Shown: positions 52,031-63,946, counted from the first letter of the stretch. The stretch: DNA of 64,000 nucleotides from Streptomyces glomeratus (GCF_021462825.1 NZ_JAKEEB010000005.1:188501-252500); one strand, 5' to 3'. The notes: generated by a model from the letters alone, not told the origin. Made by a program: numbers and translations.

Positions 52031-52075
52031 CTTCTTCGGGACGAAGAGGTCGTGGGTTCACATCCCGTAGTCCGC
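52031..52075 (+). other. tRNA 3'-half-like remnant (possible attachment site)
   Basis: CTTCTTCGGGACGAAGAGGT continues with GTGGGTTCACATCCCG, close to the anticodon-stem, variable and T-arm sequence of a proline-type tRNA (loop TTCGGGA, T-arm expected as TTCAAAT). No 5' half exists. It overlaps the end of 52058-52594. The 414-bp gap 51644-52057 otherwise holds only the frame at 51660-51872. Confidence 0.35.
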
Positions 52076-52594
52076 CGGCACACGGAATACCGGGCCTCGA
52101 GTGCCCAGCACTCCGGGTGCACCCTGCCACAGGGCCGCACCGTTCGCTCGCTCCCAGTTCGTGGTCGCCCGGGACCGCGCCCACTGGACCATGGCCACCG
52201 GCACCAGCATGACGGGCGGCATCAACTCATGGAACGTCAGGCCGATGAGCACCATCCAGCAGGCTGCCGCGCTGACGGATACTGCCGTGCGCCGGAGCGA
52301 CTGCCGCCGTGCCGCGTCCTGGTCGGCGTGCGGTGTGTCGAGGCCGTCCATCTGCGCGGCATGCTCGTACCTGCGGCGAAGCCGGGCGGGAAGACGGAAA
52401 CCAAGCGGCAGCAGCGCCAGGCACACAAGAGTGACCGCGACCGTTCCCACGAGCAGGGTCTCCAGCCGGTCTGCCGTACTGATCAGGGCCAGCAACAACC
52501 CCTCGGACAGCACCGCGCCCGCGCCCATCATCAGCGCGGACGTCTGCTCGAAGTAGACCACCCGTATCAGCCCGGGTCTGGCGTCCTCAGTCAT
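52058..52594 (-). CDS. Unrecognised small membrane protein
   Basis: A 178-aa protein with about four spans (ALMMGAGAVLSEGLLLALI, LLVGTVAVTLVCLALLPLGF, AVSVSAAACWMVLIGLTF, MPPVMLVPVAMVQWARS) and a basic Arg-rich loop. I do not recognise a family. ATG 52594 has GAGCTGGGG upstream. The C-terminal end lies within the tRNA-like fragment. Its neighbours are also unrecognised membrane proteins. No gene could be supported in the 326-bp gap 52595-52920. Confidence 0.55.
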   Translation of the reverse strand: MTEDARPGLIRVVYFEQTSALMMGAGAVLSEGLLLALISTADRLETLLVGTVAVTLVCLALLPLGFRLPARLRRRYEHAAQMDGLDTPHADQDAARRQSLRRTAVSVSAAACWMVLIGLTFHELMPPVMLVPVAMVQWARSRATTNWERANGAALWQGAPGVLGTRGPVFRVPADYGM

Positions 52595-52920
52595 CGCCCC
52601 AGCTCTCTGCCCGGGCACCCGCACGGACAGGAAAGATCCAACGTCGTGCGGAACACAGGGTCAACAGTCCGCGTGTCAGGAAATCGCCAAGACTTCGTGC
52701 CCGGCGCGCGGGCTCGCCGCCCCGCTACGGCGACGGCCGGAAGGGGCGAGGGGCGGCAACCAGGGCCTCAGACGCTCTGGGATGACGGATGGCTACGGAC
52801 TCCCGCTCGGCCGTGTCCTGGCCGGTGCGAACTGCCGCGACTCCCCGTTGCCGGCTCCCACTCCGGACCGTCTGGCGGACCTCGGGCCGCTGCTGCTTGA
52901 GCTTCGGGCGGATTGAACTG

Positions 52921-53982
52921 TCAGAGCAGCAGCAGACCCACCAGGGTCGGCTCCTTCGTGGAGCCCTCTCGTGACCACAGTTCGGCGTCGGTTGCGGGAT
53001 GGGCCGCCAGAATCACCCGTCGCAGTCCGGCTCTCCGCTTTGCGGCGTATTCGACATCAGACTCACCCGCGCGAGGCCACACGCCCCCTGTCAGGGAGAT
53101 GGTCACCCCGTCCCGCTGAAGGACGTATCCGACGACGTCGTCAGAGGTACCGCGGAACCAGAGCCCCGGACGGTCTTGGACACATGGCGGCGACTCGGTT
53201 TCACTCGCGTCCCCAGCGCCCTCCAGCAAGGGTCCGCAGGGGTCGACGTAACCCAATGTCGCCCTTTCGGCTCCCATCCATGCCTGTGACGGCCCCATGG
53301 GAAGGTCGAACATCGCCGTGAGGGTCTTCCCGTCCCAGGTGTACGGCTCCTGCGTCATCCCCGGCAGGGTGACCACCTGAGCCATCGCCCGCGACGGAAT
53401 CCCGGTGGCCCTCAGCCACTCCTTCGCGGCGACGTGCTGCTGAAGCTCTCGTACCGGTATCGCAAGTGTGTACACGAGGAGCAGACCCGCAACTGCGGCC
53501 TGCACACTTGCACGCGATCGCAGGATCGTGGCGCAGGCCACGAACAGCGCGGGCAGGCAGTACATCAGGCAACTGAGCAGCCCCCATCGGAATGGGAGGA
53601 CGACGGTGAGCAGCAGCATTGCTCCGATATCGGCCAGGAGCACGCAGGCCAGCACCGTCTTTGCGTATCGGGGCCATGAGCGCCGGACCTCGTGGAGCAC
53701 GAGGAGCATCACCGGAACGGCCACGAGCAGTCCCACCACCACGACGGCCCTCGACACGAGGAGGAGGATTCCGTCATCGGAGACTCCCGACCAGGTGTTG
53801 ACACCGATGACAGGGAGCACCGAGGCGACCGCTCCCGTGAGACCCAGACCAAGTACGCCGCCCCACCGGGCATGTCCCCACCGCAGTGCGCTCTCGGCGC
53901 GCGGAGCCGTCTCGCTCGTGTACTCGGTCAAGTTCCCCCCTGCTGATCGCGGTAGCACGGTGCTTTGCCAGAGACACGTCAT
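52921..53982 (-). CDS. Unrecognised membrane protein with extracellular C-terminal domain
   Basis: A 353-aa protein with about five hydrophobic spans in the first 190 residues, then a soluble domain of about 160 residues containing three Cys (DPCGPLLEG, SPPCVQDR and an earlier CLMYC in a span). The ATG at 53982 is used; a TTG start at 53931 following a G-rich run is possible. Family not recognised; it is probably a single-gene unit. Confidence 0.6.
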   Translation of the reverse strand: MTCLWQSTVLPRSAGGNLTEYTSETAPRAESALRWGHARWGGVLGLGLTGAVASVLPVIGVNTWSGVSDDGILLLVSRAVVVVGLLVAVPVMLLVLHEVRRSWPRYAKTVLACVLLADIGAMLLLTVVLPFRWGLLSCLMYCLPALFVACATILRSRASVQAAVAGLLLVYTLAIPVRELQQHVAAKEWLRATGIPSRAMAQVVTLPGMTQEPYTWDGKTLTAMFDLPMGPSQAWMGAERATLGYVDPCGPLLEGAGDASETESPPCVQDRPGLWFRGTSDDVVGYVLQRDGVTISLTGGVWPRAGESDVEYAAKRRAGLRRVILAAHPATDAELWSREGSTKEPTLVGLLLL

Positions 53983-54016
53983 TGCGGTGAAAGGTGGTAG
54001 TCACGCGGCAGAGCCC

Positions 54017-54055
54017 AAGCCCCATCGCTCCCCGATGCGGTGAGCGATGGGGCTT
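54017..54055. terminator. Hairpin terminator after the HTH-MurA gene
   Basis: Perfect 13-bp arms AAGCCCCATCGCT (54017-54029) and AGCGATGGGGCTT (54043-54055) with a 13-base loop. It lies 30 bp past the stop of the minus-strand HTH-MurA gene and upstream of 52921-53982. Confidence 0.8.
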
Positions 54056-54085
54056 CAGGACTGTCCCGCGGTGCCGTTCCGTGCC

Positions 54086-55615
54086 TCAGATGTTCCGGAA
54101 CGTCTCGATCTGCGCACCGACCGAGTTGAGCCGCTCGGCGAGGTCCTCGTAGCCGCGGTTGATGACGTACACGTTCCGCAGCACGGAGGTGCCCTCGGCC
54201 GCCATCATCGCCAGCAGTACCACCACGGCGGGCCGCAGGGCCGGCGGGCACATCATCTCGGCGGCGCGCCAGCGGGTCGGGCCCTCCACCAGGACGCGGT
54301 GCGGGTCGAGGAGTTGCAGCCGCCCGCCGAGCCGGTTGAGGTCCGTCAGGTAGATGGCCCGGTTGTCGTACACCCAGTCGTGGATCAGCGTCTTGCCCTG
54401 CGCGGCGGCCGCGATGGCCGCGAAGAACGGGACGTTGTCGATGTTCAGGCCCGGGAACGGCATCGGGTGGATCTTGTCGATCGGCGCCTCCAGCTTGGAG
54501 GGCCGTACCGTGAGGTCGACCAGCCGGGTGCGGCCGTTGTCGGCCACGTACTCCGGGCTGCGGTCGTGGTCGAGCCCCATCTCCTCCAGCACCGCGAGCT
54601 CGATCTCGAGGAACTCGATCGGCACCCGGCGCACCGTCAGCTCCGACTCGGTGACGACCGCGGCGGCCAGCAGGCTCATCGCCTCGACCGGGTCCTCCGA
54701 GGGGGAGTAGTCGACGTCGACGTCGATGTTCGGCACACCGTGGACCGTGAGCGTGGTGGTGCCGATGCCTTCGACTCCGACACCGAGCGCCTCCAGGAAG
54801 AAGCACAGGTCCTGGACCATGTAGTTGGAGGACGCGTTGCGGATGACCGTGACCCCGTCGTGGCGGGCGGCGGCGAGCAGCGCGTTCTCGGTCACGGTGT
54901 CACCGCGCTCGGTCAGCACGATCGGCCGGCCGGGGGAGATGGACCGGTCCACGACGGCGTGGTAGTGCCCCTCGGTGGCGGTGACGTCCAGCCCGAACCG
55001 GCGCAGCGCGATCATGTGCGGCTCGACGGTGCGGGTACCGAGGTCGCAGCCGCCCGCGTACGGCAGCTTGAAGCGGTCCGTACGGTGCATCAGCGGCCCG
55101 AGGAACATGATGATGGACCGCGTACGCCGGGCGGCCTCCGCGTCGATGGCGTCCAGGTCGAGGTCGGCGGGCGGCACGATCTCCAGATCGCCCCCGTCGT
55201 TGATCCACCGGGTGCGCACGCCGATCGACGCGAGCACCTCCAGAAGCCGGAACACCTCCTCGATGCGGGCGACCCGGCGCAGCACCGTGCGTCCCTTGTT
55301 GAGCAGCGAGGCGCACAGCAGGGCCACACAGGCGTTCTTGCTCGTCTTGACGTCGATGGCGCCGGAGAGCCGGCGGCCGCCGACCACCCGCAGATGCATG
55401 GGACCCGCGTAGCCCAGGGACACGATCTCGCTGTCCAGGGCCTCGCCGATCCTGGCGATCATCTCAAGACTGAGGTTCTGGTTGCCGCGCTCGATCCGGT
55501 TCACGGCACTCTGACTGGTGCCGAGTGCCTCGGCAAGCTGCGTCTGAGTCCAGCCACGGTGCTGCCTGGCGTCACGGATGAGCTTGCCGATACGTACGAG
55601 GTAGTCGTCTGACAT
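54086..55615 (-). CDS. XRE-type HTH fused to MurA-like enolpyruvyl transferase
   Basis: A 509-aa protein. Residues 1-68 are an XRE/Cro helix-turn-helix (GWTQTQLAEALGTSQSAVNRIERG). Residues 75-505 are a UDP-N-acetylglucosamine 1-carboxyvinyltransferase fold with Lys93-Asn94 (TSKNA) and Cys190 in AGGCDLGTRTVEPH, matching the catalytic Cys loop. It may be an enzyme-like regulator sensing a cell-wall precursor, or a true MurA homologue. A palindrome ATCTCA-N4-TGAGAT lies 13 bp upstream. Such fusions occur in streptomycetes; whether it is catalytic cannot be judged. Confidence 0.88.
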   Translation of the reverse strand: MSDDYLVRIGKLIRDARQHRGWTQTQLAEALGTSQSAVNRIERGNQNLSLEMIARIGEALDSEIVSLGYAGPMHLRVVGGRRLSGAIDVKTSKNACVALLCASLLNKGRTVLRRVARIEEVFRLLEVLASIGVRTRWINDGGDLEIVPPADLDLDAIDAEAARRTRSIIMFLGPLMHRTDRFKLPYAGGCDLGTRTVEPHMIALRRFGLDVTATEGHYHAVVDRSISPGRPIVLTERGDTVTENALLAAARHDGVTVIRNASSNYMVQDLCFFLEALGVGVEGIGTTTLTVHGVPNIDVDVDYSPSEDPVEAMSLLAAAVVTESELTVRRVPIEFLEIELAVLEEMGLDHDRSPEYVADNGRTRLVDLTVRPSKLEAPIDKIHPMPFPGLNIDNVPFFAAIAAAAQGKTLIHDWVYDNRAIYLTDLNRLGGRLQLLDPHRVLVEGPTRWRAAEMMCPPALRPAVVVLLAMMAAEGTSVLRNVYVINRGYEDLAERLNSVGAQIETFRNI

Positions 55616-55627
55616 GAGACTGAGGTT

Positions 55628-55643
55628 ATCTCAGATATGAGAT
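55628..55643. promoter_or_regulatory. Palindrome ATCTC-N6-GAGAT before the HTH-MurA gene
   Basis: ATCTCAGATATGAGAT is a perfect 16-bp palindrome 13 bp upstream of the start. A similar one with the same outer bases lies at 56180-56195 before aconitase. It is a good candidate for autoregulation by the HTH domain. Confidence 0.55.
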
Positions 55644-55679
55644 GGCGCCTTTCGAGGGGGCTGTTTGGGTGAGTGACCG

Positions 55680-55877
55680 TCAGTGACCCCTGGTGGAACG
55701 GGTGCGACGCCATCCGAAAGGGCCGGGCAAATCCATCGATGTCGTATGACGTCCTGAGCTGCTGCGGGTGTGGCGCGGTCCGTTCTTCCCGCCCGTGGTG
55801 AGGGACCAGGAGTGTTTGTTGATGTTCAGGCGCACTCCGGGCAGGATCCGGAGACTCTTGCGGAACGTCAGCGGCAT
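55680..55877 (-). CDS. DUF4236-like small protein
   Basis: A 65-aa basic protein. FRKSLRILPGVRLNINKHSW followed by TTGGKNG and PGPFGW is the DUF4236 pattern. ATG 55877 has GGAGG six bases upstream; longer starts are poor. It is 65 bp upstream of the HTH-MurA start and on the same strand. Function unknown. Confidence 0.8.
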   Translation of the reverse strand: MPLTFRKSLRILPGVRLNINKHSWSLTTGGKNGPRHTRSSSGRHTTSMDLPGPFGWRRTRSTRGH

Positions 55878-56027
55878 GCGTGCCTCCTTGCGAACGTTCT
55901 GGTTCATGCCGGATACCCCGGTTCGCCGGACTGATGGCCCGGGGGGCGCATTCGTCCGTCGGGGGGACGGGGCAGGGGGTGTGGAGTACGGGGCTGCCGC
56001 CTGTGGGGGTGTGGGCCGGGTCTCGCG

Positions 56028-56148
56028 GGTCCGGCAGGTCCGGTGGGTCCGGCGGGGTGCGGTGGGATCCGACGGGTCCGGTGGCTCCGGCGGGGTGCGG
56101 TGGGTCCGGCAGGTCCGGCGAGTCCGACCGGGTCCGGGCGGGACCGGG
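56028..56148. repeat. Imperfect 9-bp GGTCCGG repeat in the aconitase upstream region
   Basis: Variants of GGGTCCGGC and AGGTCCGGT repeat with roughly nine-base spacing. They lie in the gap 55878-56325 between the DUF4236 gene and aconitase. I see no gene there; the regulatory elements at 56179-56259 follow. Confidence 0.55.
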
Positions 56149-56178
56149 CATGACCATCCGGCACCCATGTACTAGAGT

Positions 56179-56196
56179 TATCTCGACATCGAGATA
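56179..56196. promoter_or_regulatory. 18-bp palindrome upstream of aconitase
   Basis: TATCTCGA-CA-TCGAGATA is perfect. It lies about 130 bp upstream of the aconitase start. Its ATCTC...GAGAT outline matches the site before the HTH-MurA gene. Confidence 0.6.
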
Positions 56197-56233
56197 TCTG
56201 CCGAGGCGCCCCGCAGGCATCGCTCCGGTAAGG

Positions 56234-59043
<2,810 letters not shown>

Positions 59044-59059
59044 GCGGCCCGGCACGGCA

Positions 59060-59102
59060 GTCGAGGGCCGCACCCCCGCCCGGCGGGGGTGCGGCCCTCG
59101 AC
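59060..59102. terminator. Strong hairpin terminator after aconitase
   Basis: Perfect 21-base arms (59060-59080 and 59082-59102) begin GTCGAGGGCCGCACCCCCG and leave almost no loop, so the real loop must open a few pairs. It is 16 bp after the acnA stop. Confidence 0.9.
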
Positions 59103-59151
59103 GTGTGCCCGCCCGCACCCCACCTCGCGGGCTTACATCCCCTCCGCGGGA

Positions 59152-59517
59152 CTAGATCCACCCGGCGGCTTGAGCGATCGCGAACGGCGCTGCGACCAGC
59201 GGTGTCATACCGAGCCACATATGCAGGGGCCGGCCCTCCTGCCAGGGCATGAGGACGTCCACCACCAGCACCATCCCGACGACGAATCCGCCACCCAGCA
59301 GCGCGCCGAGCGTCATGCCGAGCGTGTTGTCCGGTGACTTGCCGGGACAGCCGAACCCGTCGACGCAGTGGATCAGTGAGTATCGGGTCAGCAGCCATCG
59401 CACGCACAGGCCCGGGACTATCGCCACCAGTCCGATCAGGAGATTCGCCACCGCGGGCGCCCACCAGGAACCGGTGGTGCCCTTCTCGTGGCCACCGTCC
59501 GCACCGGAACCGTGCAC
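59152..59517 (-). CDS. Unrecognised small membrane protein
   Basis: A 121-aa protein with three spans (APAVANLLIGLVAIVPGLCV, GALLGGGFVVGMVLVVDVLM, GMTPLVAAPFAIAQAAGWI) and a Cys pair near the first outer loop (HCVDGFGCPG). GTG 59517 was chosen because GGGAGAGGG lies just upstream; the open frame extends further but is Arg-rich and shadow-like. Family not recognised. Confidence 0.6.
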   Translation of the reverse strand: MHGSGADGGHEKGTTGSWWAPAVANLLIGLVAIVPGLCVRWLLTRYSLIHCVDGFGCPGKSPDNTLGMTLGALLGGGFVVGMVLVVDVLMPWQEGRPLHMWLGMTPLVAAPFAIAQAAGWI

Positions 59518-59681
59518 AGCCCGCCCTCTCCCAGATGTTCGCGTTCGTACAGGTAGATGACCACGAGAGCACTGGGGTTGCCCCGTTCGCGCCCCGGTGG
59601 GGCCAACACCGCCCCCACGAGTGACCCTTGTGATGCCTCGGGTGCCGCAGGAGGGGTGTGCGCGGGGCGGTCCGACCCGTG

Positions 59682-59745
59682 CGTGTGACGACGCGAGCGT
59701 GTGATGACGCGAGCGTGTGATGACGGGTGCGTGTGACGACTGCCT
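59682..59745. repeat. 16-bp tandem repeat, four copies
   Basis: CGTGTGACGACGCGAG (59682), CGTGTGATGACGCGAG (59698), CGTGTGATGACGGGTG (59714) and a partial last unit (59730). It lies in the 625-bp gap 59518-60142, where no gene was supported. Confidence 0.8.
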
Positions 59746-59879
59746 TGCGGTCAGGCGTCGTTCGGGGACTCCGGGCGGACCGGGTGGCCTGTGAGCGTGC
59801 CACCCGGTCCGCGAGCCGGCCCGGCCCGGGGGGAGGGGGCCGCGCCGGGTGGAACGTGGCTTGTGACGACCGGTGAGGC

Positions 59880-59937
59880 GACAACGTTGTCGAAATGGTC
59901 TGTACATGACTGTACTCCCCCAACCGACAACGATGTC
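59880..59937. promoter_or_regulatory. Two LacI-type operators
   Basis: GACAACGTTGTC (59880-59891) is a perfect palindrome, and GACAACGATGTC (59926-59937) differs at one base, 46 bp away. The same word occurs upstream of GH92 at 63980-63991. No sugar gene lies next to these two sites, except the downstream side of GH92. Confidence 0.55.
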
Positions 59938-60092
59938 AAGGGCGTTCGCCCGTACGGCTGACAGGCGGTCTTCCACGGGACGGGCGGCGCTCGTGACGGC
60001 GACCCCCGCCCGCGTCGCGGCTCCGTGGACGGGCTCCCCCTCACCTGGCCGGACTCTCCGGCGGGCCGCCCCGACTTACGCAGTACGACGGC

Positions 60093-60126
60093 GGGGCGGG
60101 CACGGAGGAACCTCCGCGCCCGCCCC
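60093..60126. terminator. Hairpin after the GH92 gene
   Basis: Arms GGGGCGGGCACGGAGG (60093-60108) and CCTCCGCGCCCGCCCC (60111-60126) pair with one mismatch and a very short loop. It lies 17 bp beyond the GH92 stop in the direction of transcription. Confidence 0.8.
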
Positions 60127-60142
60127 TTCCCTCATGGGGATG

Positions 60143-63100
60143 TCAGGCCAGCAGTTCCACCTCCGCCAGGGTGGAGGGGGAGTCGAGGACCAGGCGGTAG
60201 TGCGCGTAGGAGCCGGGGCGCGGGATCGAGAACGCCCTGGTCTGCCGGTCCCAGGTGAAGGATTCTCCCGAGCGTGCGTCGAGCGTCGTCCACTGTGTGC
60301 CGTCCGCCGAGCCCTGGAGGGTCCAGCCCGTGGGGGCCTTCGTGTGGTCCGCCGGGGACGTCAGGGTGTACTGCACCGCCTTGGCGGGGTTCGTGACCGG
60401 CAGGTCCACGTTCGCCAGGGCCGTCTCCGTCACCGAGGTGTCGTCGAAGAGCGGCCCGTCACCCTTGAGCACGTCCGCGCGCGGCGACGGCACCTTGTCG
60501 TCCTGGGTGATCGACACCGGCGCCGCGTCCTTCCCGCTGCCCCAGGCCGACGGGCGCGGACCCATGTCGAAGTCCAGCACCGCGCCCCGGGACAGCAGCG
60601 CGTGCGGCAGAGCCGTCGACGTCCACGGGTGGCCGTTGACCTTCAGCCCCTGGACGTAGACGTTGCGCGTGCTGTTCTCCGGGGCGTTGACGACGAGGTC
60701 CCGGCCGTTCTCCAGGTGCACGGTGGCCTTCTTGAACAGCGGCGATCCGATGGCGTACTCGCCGCTGCCCATGACCAGCGGGTAGAAACCCAGCGCCGAG
60801 AAGAGATACCAGGCCGACTGCTCGCCGTTGTCCTCGTCGCCGTGGTAGCCCTGCCCGATCTCGCTGCCCGTGTACAGGCGGGAGAGGACCTCACGGACGT
60901 CCGCCTGGGCCTTCCACGGCTCGCCCGCCGCGTCGTACATGTAGATCATATGGTGCGCGACCTGGTTGGAGTGCCCGTACATGCCCATCCGGACGTCTCG
61001 CGCCTCGGTCATCTCGTGGATGATTCCGCCGTAGGAGCCGACGAACTCCGGCGAGGCCGTCTCCGGTGTCGAGAAGTACTCGTCCAGCTTGTCCGCCAGC
61101 TTGGCCCGGCCGCCGTACAGGTTGGCCAGGCCGCGGCTGTCCTGCGGGGCCGTGAAGGCGTAGCCCCAGCCGTTGGTCTCGGTGTAGTCGTAGCCCCACA
61201 CCCGCGGGTCGTACTTCGAGGAGTCCACCCGCCAGTTGCCCTGGGCGTCGCGGCCCTGGAAGAAGCCGGCCTTCGTGTCGAAGAGGTCGACGTAGTCGCG
61301 GGCGCGGTTCAGGAAGTACGCCGACTCCTCCTTGTAGCGTGCCTTGTGGGTCTTCTCGTAGAGCGCCTGGCCCATCCTCGCGATGCCGTAGTCGTTGACG
61401 TAGCCCTCCATCGCCCATGACAGGCCCTCGCCCGTGCCGGTGCTCGTGTAGCCGAGGAAGGGGGCGGTCGCCATGCCCTTGCGGCCCACGCCGGAGGCGG
61501 GCGGTGCGACCGTCGCGTTCTTCACGGCCGCGTCGTAGGCGGCCTCCGCGTCGAACTTCACGCCCTTCACATAGGCGTCGGCGAACGCCACGTCCGAGGA
61601 GGTGCCCGTCATCAGGTCCGCATAGCCGGGCGAGGACCACCGTGAGGTCCAGCCGCCGTCCTTGTACTGCTGCACAAAGCCGTCGACCAGTTCACCGGCC
61701 TGCTTCGGGGTGAAGAAGGAGTACGCCGGCCAGGTCGTCCGGTACGTGTCCCAGAAGCCGTTGTTGACGTACACCTTGCCGTCGACGATCTTCGCCCCCG
61801 TGTGCGTGGGGGTGTCCGGACCCGTCATCGGGGAGAACGGGGACGCGTACTGGTATGCCGAAGCGACTCTCTCGAAACCGGAGTTGGGATACAGGTACAG
61901 CCGGTACAGCGAGGAGTAGAGCGTCGTCAGCTGGTCGGTGGTCGCTCCCTCGACCTCGACCGTGCCCAGCAGCTTGTCCCAGGCGCGCTGCGCACGTGCC
62001 TTCACCTCGTCGAAGGACGTCCCGTCCGGGACCTCCTGGCGCAGGTTGTCCTTCGCCTGGTCGATGCCGATCAGCGAGGTGGCGAGGCGCAGGGTCACCG
62101 TGTGGTCGGAGCCCGGTCTGAAGCGCAGGTATCCCTTCACTCCGGAGGTCGCCCCGTCCGTCACGGGCGCGTCGAAGACGCCGTAGACGAACAGGCGCGT
62201 CGCCCCTGTCGACAGTCCGGACTTCACGTCGGAGAACCCGGTGACGATCCCCTTGTCCTTGTCGAGGGTCAGCCCGGCCTGCTCGGTCACATTGTCGAAG
62301 ACGACGCTTGCGTCGTCGCCGGGATAGGTGAACCGCAGCACCGCCGCGTGGTCCGTCGGCGTCATCTCCGCCTTGAGCCCGTTCTCGAAGGTCACCCCGT
62401 AGTAGTACGGGCGCGCCGTCTCGTGGTCGTGCCGGAACGGCAGCGCCCGCGCCTCGCGGCCGGTGTCGGGGGCGCCGGCGGCGGCCGACGGCATCACCTG
62501 GAACGTCTGCCGGTCACCCATCCAGGGACTGGGCTCGTGGCTCGCGCTGAACGCCTCGATGCTGGGCAGGTTGTCCGCGTTGTTCGCCCGCGCGTAGTCG
62601 TACAGCCAGTTCAGCGAGCCGGAGTTGGTCACCGGCGTCCAGAAGTTGAAGCCGTGCGGCAGAGCGGTCGCCGGGAAGGTGTTTCCGCGCGAGAAGGAGC
62701 CGCTGGAGTTGGTGCCGCGGGTGGTCAGCGCGTAGTCGGACAGGTGGGCCTTGGGCCGGTCCGGCGGCGCGGCCTTCAGGGAGATGTCGTCCAGCCAGCC
62801 GCGGAACCTCGCCGGCCCCTTCGGCGAGTCGTAGGCCACCAGGATCCGGTCCACCGTCTTCCCGGCCGCGACCGATCCGATCCGCGAGACCACGTCGTTC
62901 CACTGGTTGACATACAGCACCTTGGCCGCCCCCTGCCCCTGCGGGGACAGCGGGAAGCCGTGCTGGTCCAGCGCCCCGAGGCCGCTCAGATAGGTGCCGT
63001 CGGTGAAGGCGAGGTCGACGGAGACGTCGGTGGCGTCGTAGTCCCGGTCCTTGTCGGCCATCGAAGGGAAGACCCGGTAGGACAACCGGGTGTCCGGCTC

Positions 63101-63946
63101 GACGCGCACGTTCACGTCGAAGACCTTGTTGTACGAGTACGCCCGTCCGCCCGCCGTGTGTGTGCCCGCGTAACGCAGGGCCCGCCGGCCCGTGAAGCCG
63201 GCGCCCGCCTTGGCGGTGGGGGAGCCGATCGGGCCGCGGTCCACCAGCGTGCGCATGTCCCTGGGCGCGGGCTCGGTGCTGTGGCCGGTCGAGAACTGCA
63301 CATCGGCGAGCTGCAGTATGTCCGCGCCGTGGTTACTGGTGAAGTCCAGCCGGAAGTGCGCGTACTCGGCCGGCTCCGAGAGGTCGTAGGACTTGGTCTG
63401 GAAGCGCTGGTCGAACGATTCGCCGGTGCGGGTGTCGAGGGTCTTCCAGTCCTTGCCGTCCGTGGACCCTTGAAGGGTCCAGTCGGCGGGGTCCCGCTCC
63501 GCGTAGTCGTTGGCCGACGTCAGCGCGTAGGTGACCGCCTTGACCGGCGCGTCGAGGTCGAACTCGACCCAGCCGGTGGGCGCGAACGTGAGCCACTTGG
63601 TGCCGGGCTCGCCGTCGATCAGGTTCTCCTTGACCTCGCCGGCCCCGCTGTTCTCGGCGCTGGCCCGCACATCGGTGACCTCGTCGGTCACATTGCCGGG
63701 GATCCCGGTGGTGTATCCGCCGTCCACGCCGGACGCCCGCTTCGCACCGTCCGCCCCCGTGTCGACGGTGTTCAGCCACGTCGGGGCCGGATCACCCGTC
63801 TCGAACGAGGAGGCGAACTCCCGGTCCGCGCCGCCCGGTTGGCCGGGCAGCGCCACCGCCGCGCCGTGCAGGCCCACCAGCAACGCGAAGGCGGCCGTCG
63901 CCACGACCGCCGCCTGAGTTCGTCTGTGCCGAGATCTGTGCTGCAT
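60143..63946 (-). CDS. Secreted GH92 alpha-mannosidase with discoidin domains
   Basis: A 1267-aa exported glycosidase that trims mannose from glycans outside the cell. A signal peptide spans about residues 1-33. An F5/8 (discoidin/CBM32) domain is at 90-225. The GH92 catalytic part is about 400-1110, with NNGFWDTYRTTWPAYSFFTP and DNGEQSAWYLFSALGFY near 1036-1050 (general-acid region). A second discoidin-like domain is at 1170-1267. Usual size for two-CBM members. GGGAGGG precedes ATG 63946. The LacI-type operator at 63980 lies just upstream, so a sugar-responsive repressor probably controls it. Confidence 0.93.
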   Translation of the reverse strand: MQHRSRHRRTQAAVVATAAFALLVGLHGAAVALPGQPGGADREFASSFETGDPAPTWLNTVDTGADGAKRASGVDGGYTTGIPGNVTDEVTDVRASAENSGAGEVKENLIDGEPGTKWLTFAPTGWVEFDLDAPVKAVTYALTSANDYAERDPADWTLQGSTDGKDWKTLDTRTGESFDQRFQTKSYDLSEPAEYAHFRLDFTSNHGADILQLADVQFSTGHSTEPAPRDMRTLVDRGPIGSPTAKAGAGFTGRRALRYAGTHTAGGRAYSYNKVFDVNVRVEPDTRLSYRVFPSMADKDRDYDATDVSVDLAFTDGTYLSGLGALDQHGFPLSPQGQGAAKVLYVNQWNDVVSRIGSVAAGKTVDRILVAYDSPKGPARFRGWLDDISLKAAPPDRPKAHLSDYALTTRGTNSSGSFSRGNTFPATALPHGFNFWTPVTNSGSLNWLYDYARANNADNLPSIEAFSASHEPSPWMGDRQTFQVMPSAAAGAPDTGREARALPFRHDHETARPYYYGVTFENGLKAEMTPTDHAAVLRFTYPGDDASVVFDNVTEQAGLTLDKDKGIVTGFSDVKSGLSTGATRLFVYGVFDAPVTDGATSGVKGYLRFRPGSDHTVTLRLATSLIGIDQAKDNLRQEVPDGTSFDEVKARAQRAWDKLLGTVEVEGATTDQLTTLYSSLYRLYLYPNSGFERVASAYQYASPFSPMTGPDTPTHTGAKIVDGKVYVNNGFWDTYRTTWPAYSFFTPKQAGELVDGFVQQYKDGGWTSRWSSPGYADLMTGTSSDVAFADAYVKGVKFDAEAAYDAAVKNATVAPPASGVGRKGMATAPFLGYTSTGTGEGLSWAMEGYVNDYGIARMGQALYEKTHKARYKEESAYFLNRARDYVDLFDTKAGFFQGRDAQGNWRVDSSKYDPRVWGYDYTETNGWGYAFTAPQDSRGLANLYGGRAKLADKLDEYFSTPETASPEFVGSYGGIIHEMTEARDVRMGMYGHSNQVAHHMIYMYDAAGEPWKAQADVREVLSRLYTGSEIGQGYHGDEDNGEQSAWYLFSALGFYPLVMGSGEYAIGSPLFKKATVHLENGRDLVVNAPENSTRNVYVQGLKVNGHPWTSTALPHALLSRGAVLDFDMGPRPSAWGSGKDAAPVSITQDDKVPSPRADVLKGDGPLFDDTSVTETALANVDLPVTNPAKAVQYTLTSPADHTKAPTGWTLQGSADGTQWTTLDARSGESFTWDRQTRAFSIPRPGSYAHYRLVLDSPSTLAEVELLA

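Noticed and set aside
52031..52075. Functional tRNA gene
   Set aside because: No acceptor-stem or D-arm 5' half, and the T-loop has a non-standard base.
52889..52933. Terminator between 52594 and 52921
   Set aside because: Arms GCTGCTGCT and AGCAGCAGC pair but are separated by 27 bases and are partly simple CTG repeats.
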